A DNA stretch of 64,000 nt from Arcicella sp043769985 (GTDB taxonomy: Bacteria; Bacteroidota; Bacteroidia; Cytophagales; Spirosomataceae), in the NCBI GenBank assembly GCA_043769985.1, contig JAYVIV010000136.1, forward strand, positions 8,164 through 72,163, written 5' to 3'. Below are positions 60,805 through 64,000 of the stretch, one piece after another. The notes beneath the pieces are model-generated. The model worked only from the letters and a program-made list of their open reading frames with translations, was not told where the DNA came from and made no database searches. Every line of letters starts with the position of its first letter. Within the stretch, counting starts at the first letter, position 1. The translations under genes were made by a program, and so were the position numbers.

Positions 60805-62445
60805 ATGAAAACCACTCTCCAAATCCTTTGCACTGTTTCATTGCTCGCCGCCCAAAATTCAGTGCTTATAGCTCAAAATAAGCCTGAAAGTATTGGTTCT
60901 GCCGTCAATACTGAATATTCTGAACTCAATCCTGTGATGTCACCCGATGGGAAAACGCTTTATTTTGGGCGTAAAAATCATCCGCAGAATAAATATGGTA
61001 TAGCAGGCACTGACGGTATTAAAGGTTCACAAGATATTTGGTATTCTGAAAGCCTTATGGGTGCCTGGACGACTTCCAGACGAATGTCCGAAGCCCTCAA
61101 TCGTGACCAATACAATACTATTTACAGCGTTTCACCCGATGGACAAACCATTTTGATACAAGGAGCTTATGTGAACGGACAATACGAAACTCGTGGTTTT
61201 TCAATAGCTAAAAAGTCCGCTACGGGTTGGGAAATTCCGAAAAAGCTGGATATTCCCAAATATGAGAAATTGAGTCGTGGGATGAATGATTGTGGTTATC
61301 TTTCTAACGACGGTAAGGTACTTTTAATGGCTTTTTCCCAAAAGAAAAAGTCAGATGAAGACGATATTTATGCTTCTTTTTTAGAAAAAGATGGCTCATG
61401 GTCTGAACTCATAAATTTGGGCGACGATGTCAATACCGATTTTACAGAAACAACCCCATTCTTAGCGGCAGACGGCAAAACGCTCTATTTTTCGAGTAAT
61501 CGTGAGGGAGGAAAAGGTAGTAATGATATTTGGGTTTGCAAGCGAAAAGACGAAACTTGGATTCATTGGACAGAACCTACCAACATTGGTGAACCCATCA
61601 ATACTGACCAATACGATGCCAGTTACACCATCTCGGCAGCGGGTGATTATGCCTATTTTATTTCAAGTAATAATTCTGTGGGAAAGAGGGATATTTTTCG
61701 TTTAAAAATAGACCAACCAAAACCCGAAGAAACGCCACCAACGACAACTTCGCCATTGGCAGGAGGAGAGAAAAAGCCCGAACCAGAGAAACCCAAAGAC
61801 ATAAAATCTGAACCCGTAGTATTGGTTTCGGGTAAAGTAATTGACGGTAAAACAGGCAAAGTGCCACTGAATGCTCAAATTATTTATGAAGATTTAACCA
61901 ACGGAAAAGAATTAGGCGTTGCCACCCCTGACCCAATCACAGGGATTTATAAAGTGGTTTTGCCTTATGGGAAAAACTACGGAATTACTACAAAGATTGA
62001 TGGCTACGTTGGAACATCTCAAAACATAGATTTGAGTAAAATAACAGGTAAATACCTTGAAATTGAAGGGAAAGATATGACTGTAAAACCCGTAGAAGTG
62101 GGTGTAAAGGTTGAAATGAACAATATTTTCTTTGAATTTGGTAAGGCAGAACTTAAATCAGAATCATATCCAGAGTTAAACCGTATTGCTACATTTTTCA
62201 AGTCAAATACTAAAATCGTTTCAGAAATCAGTGGACATACTGATAATGTAGGAACTGATGAAGTAAACAATAAACTCTCGCAAGAACGGGCGGATGTGGT
62301 GCGTAAATACCTCCTCACACAAGGCGTACCTGCTGAACGACTCACAGCGAAAGGTTACGGAAAAACAAGACCAAAAGTTCCTAACGATACTCCTGAAAAT
62401 CAAGCAATTAACCGACGAGTTGAGTTTGAAATTTTGAAGAATTAG
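60805..62445 (+). CDS. OmpA family protein with PD40 repeats
   Basis: Secreted protein of 546 residues (signal about 1-24, ending LIAQ). PD40-type beta-propeller repeats follow: ELNPVMSPDGKTLYFGRKNH, YSVSPDGQTILIQGAYVNGQ, PFLAADGKTLYFSSNREGGK. A linker rich in Pro/Lys/Glu (about 310-335) leads to a carboxypeptidase-regulatory-like domain, then the OmpA domain with NNIFFEFGKAELKSESYPEL and ISGHTDNVGTDEVNNKLSQE. It is expected to bind peptidoglycan while anchored at the outer membrane; similar proteins include PorE-like T9SS parts, but this assignment is not certain. The ATG at 60805 is chosen because it begins the signal peptide. Confidence 0.88.
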   Translation: MKTTLQILCTVSLLAAQNSVLIAQNKPESIGSAVNTEYSELNPVMSPDGKTLYFGRKNHPQNKYGIAGTDGIKGSQDIWYSESLMGAWTTSRRMSEALNRDQYNTIYSVSPDGQTILIQGAYVNGQYETRGFSIAKKSATGWEIPKKLDIPKYEKLSRGMNDCGYLSNDGKVLLMAFSQKKKSDEDDIYASFLEKDGSWSELINLGDDVNTDFTETTPFLAADGKTLYFSSNREGGKGSNDIWVCKRKDETWIHWTEPTNIGEPINTDQYDASYTISAAGDYAYFISSNNSVGKRDIFRLKIDQPKPEETPPTTTSPLAGGEKKPEPEKPKDIKSEPVVLVSGKVIDGKTGKVPLNAQIIYEDLTNGKELGVATPDPITGIYKVVLPYGKNYGITTKIDGYVGTSQNIDLSKITGKYLEIEGKDMTVKPVEVGVKVEMNNIFFEFGKAELKSESYPELNRIATFFKSNTKIVSEISGHTDNVGTDEVNNKLSQERADVVRKYLLTQGVPAERLTAKGYGKTRPKVPNDTPENQAINRRVEFEILKN

Positions 62446-62450
62446 AAATT

Positions 62451-62544
62451 AGACCACGGATGGGATGGATTAGACACGGATTTACAGGGATAAAATTAAA
62501 AAAATCTGTGTAAATTCGTGTCTAATCCGTGTCATCCGTGGTCT
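62451..62544. repeat. Long inverted repeat, family B copy 4
   Basis: AGACCACGGATGGGATGGAT at the left and ATCCGTGTCATCCGTGGTCT at the right, with inner TTAGACACGGATTTACA / TGTAAATTCGTGTCTAA. Confidence 0.9.
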
Positions 62545-62622
62545 AACTGTTTCCTGCAATACCCACCACCATTTCTCAAATTCTTTTTTACTTTTACTCG
62601 AATATTATTCCCCCACATTCCC

Positions 62623-63558
62623 ATGGAACAAATCTCCCGTAGAAATCTCATCAAATCTGGCGTTGCTCTTAGTTCAGCGATGGTTATTCCTTCTGAAAAG
62701 AATATCGTCCAAATACCCAAGTCAAATTTTAGTTTTTGCCTTAACACCAGTACCATCATGAAGCAAAATATTGGCTTGATGGCAGAAATTGAATTGGCAG
62801 CAAAGGCGGGTTACAATGGCATTGAAATCTGGATTCGTACGCTGGAAGCATTCGTTAAAGCAGGTGGAAAACTGAAAGATGTCAAACAAAAAGCCAGTGA
62901 TTTAGGCATCGTCATTGAAGATGCCATTGGTTTTGCTCCGTGGATTGTGGACGACCCCAATGAGCGTCAAAAAGCCCTTGAACAAACCAAGCGAGAAATG
63001 GACATGTTGGCTCAAATAGGCTGTAAACGCATTGCTGCCCCACCTTTCGGAGCAACGCAGGGAGAGGATATTAACCTTCGACAAGCGGCTGCACGTTATC
63101 GGGCAGTGTGCGATTTGGGCGAATCAATGGGTGTTTTGCCCATGCTCGAACTTTGGGGATTTTCTGCGAACCTACATTTGTTTGGAGAAACGCTTTTTGT
63201 AGCTTCCGAAAGCGGACATCCCAAAGCCTTGATTTTGGCGGATGTCTATCACCTCCACAAAGGCGGTTCCGAACTGAATGCTTTAAGTTTTTTAAGTGGA
63301 AATCATATTCAAATTTTCCACATGAATGATTATCCCGCCATTCCAAGTCGTGAAACACTGAACGATAGTTTTAGGGTTATGCCAGGCGATGGCGTGGCTC
63401 CGATGGATAAAATTCTGAAAATGCTCCACGATAAAAATACGCCCATTGTGCTTTCTCTTGAACTTTTTAATGAAGATTATTGGAAAAAAGATCCCATGGA
63501 AGTGGCAAAAATAGGTTTAGAAAAAATGAAAATATGCGTTGAAAAGGCTTTGAAGTAA
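62623..63558 (+). CDS. Sugar phosphate isomerase/epimerase family protein (TIM barrel)
   Basis: Protein of 311 residues. MEQISRRNLIKSGVALSSAM is a Tat-like signal with RR. The AP-endonuclease-2-like TIM barrel follows: IELAAKAGYNGIEIWIRTLE, LAQIGCKRIAAPPFGAT, MLELWGFSANLHLFGETLFV, LILADVYHLHKGGSELNALS, with metal-type acidic and His residues. The reaction is not predictable; relatives isomerise sugars or hydroxypyruvate. The longer frame upstream is rejected because it lies in the palindrome and lacks an RR signal at the start. Confidence 0.85.
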   Translation: MEQISRRNLIKSGVALSSAMVIPSEKNIVQIPKSNFSFCLNTSTIMKQNIGLMAEIELAAKAGYNGIEIWIRTLEAFVKAGGKLKDVKQKASDLGIVIEDAIGFAPWIVDDPNERQKALEQTKREMDMLAQIGCKRIAAPPFGATQGEDINLRQAAARYRAVCDLGESMGVLPMLELWGFSANLHLFGETLFVASESGHPKALILADVYHLHKGGSELNALSFLSGNHIQIFHMNDYPAIPSRETLNDSFRVMPGDGVAPMDKILKMLHDKNTPIVLSLELFNEDYWKKDPMEVAKIGLEKMKICVEKALK

Positions 63559-63640
63559 GATTATATAAAGAAAACAAACAACTTCTTTCTTTTTTGTACA
63601 GAAAATAACCGTACATTTGTTTTATAAAATTCAACATAAA

Positions 63641-63952
63641 ATGACACAATCAGTTAAATCAATCAGCGACAGAATAGATGTTCGGATTAGTAAGGAACAG
63701 AAAGAACGGATTAAATCTGCCTCAGAATTAAGTGGATTTAAGAGTTTGACAGAGTTTATTGTCTATACGACCAGTAAGGAAGCAAACCGAATCATTGAGG
63801 AAAATTCGATGATTTTGAAAAGTTTGGAAGACAAAAAAATCTTTGTAGAGGCACTCTTAAATCCTACTTTACCCAACGAAAAATTAAAAAAGGCCTATTC
63901 AAACTCATTACTGAGCGGTACGATAATTGTTAATGGCACAAAAGAGGAGTGA
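63641..63952 (+). CDS. DUF1778 family antitoxin (TacA-like)
   Basis: Protein of 103 residues: MTQSVKSISDRIDVRISKEQ, KERIKSASELSGFKSLTEFI, then IEENSMILKSLEDKKIFVEA and LLNPTLPNEKLKKAY. This is the ribbon-helix-helix DUF1778 antitoxin of GNAT-type modules. The toxin gene should lie just downstream, beyond the window. The ATG at 63641 gives the usual length. The 48 bp that follow show no certain start codon for the toxin. Confidence 0.88.
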   Translation: MTQSVKSISDRIDVRISKEQKERIKSASELSGFKSLTEFIVYTTSKEANRIIEENSMILKSLEDKKIFVEALLNPTLPNEKLKKAYSNSLLSGTIIVNGTKEE

Positions 63953-64000
63953 ATAAGTAATTTTGTAAAATATCGACGAAAATATTTACAGCCATTACAA

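Noticed and set aside
61735..61775. Palindromic insertion in the OmpA/PD40 gene (TSPLAGGE peptide)
   Set aside because: It lies in a low-complexity linker and no convincing inverted arms were found.
63953..64000. Start of the GNAT toxin expected after the DUF1778 antitoxin
   Set aside because: The frame is open in one phase but has no ATG/GTG/TTG start in the visible 48 bp.
1..64000. tRNA or rRNA genes
   Set aside because: No cloverleaf-like T-loop pattern or rRNA-like conserved stretch was found by eye on either strand.

Overview
The window looks like chromosome of a member of the Bacteroidota, most likely order Cytophagales; this is inferred from gene content, and the genus cannot be fixed from sequence alone. 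Supporting signs are two secreted enzymes ending in type IX secretion (Por) sorting domains, two large TonB-dependent or SusC-like outer-membrane receptors, a BACON domain, a DUF1501 protein, Bacteroidota-type promoters with a TAnnTTTG -7 box (clearest ahead of rpmH), almost no Shine-Dalgarno sequences, and AT-rich DNA. No rRNA, tRNA, transposase, integrase or CRISPR array was seen.

Layout. 1-10.8 kb: a partial UbiA prenyltransferase, a very large SF1 helicase, two divergent glycosyltransferases, an SDR protein, two small membrane proteins and a membrane-anchored MutS-like ATPase. 10.9-19.6 kb (mostly minus strand): a secreted M4 metalloprotease, a lipoprotein, an M20 amidohydrolase, a frameshifted HigA-like antitoxin, a XisH/XisI pair and an M61 peptidase. 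19.7-26.3 kb: rpmH-rnpA, hicBA, a RelE-type module, a S41 protease, tsaB, another RelE-like module and a DUF2480 protein. 26.3-33.8 kb: a T9SS-exported GH42-like protein, a GH3 glucosidase and a type B carboxylesterase, probably a polysaccharide-degrading group. 33.8-44.8 kb: rpmA/rplU, two thioredoxin-fold proteins, Fpg, a decayed toxin module, an HNH pair, mutL, a zeta-like kinase, a NifU-type protein and a TonB receptor. 44.8-57.5 kb: a second receptor, a DUF1501 protein, recJ, an AAA ATPase operon with a nuclease-like partner, two further nuclease-like proteins, lptB, a PIN-toxin module, recO and an acyltransferase. 57.6-64 kb: an amidase, a TIGR01777 epimerase, a third RelE-like module, a LOG protein, an OmpA/PD40 protein, a TIM-barrel isomerase and a DUF1778 antitoxin.

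The most unusual property is the density of palindromic repeats. Several families of about 70-130 bp inverted repeats occupy the spacers. Shorter G/C-rich palindromes sit in frame inside protein genes and are translated as extra peptides: about eight in the helicase, two in the M61 peptidase, and one each in rnpA, the MutS-like ATPase and the epimerase. One intergenic palindrome supplies the stop codon of the helicase, and one module is shared between intergenic and intragenic copies. This resembles the Rickettsia palindromic elements in principle but uses different sequences.

The second theme is small conflict modules. About ten toxin-antitoxin or TA-like units occur in 64 kb, several of them decayed. 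They lie with at least four proteins carrying PD-(D/E)XK-like signatures and an AAA ATPase/nuclease pair at 51.2-53.0 kb, which is the best candidate here for an undescribed defence system.
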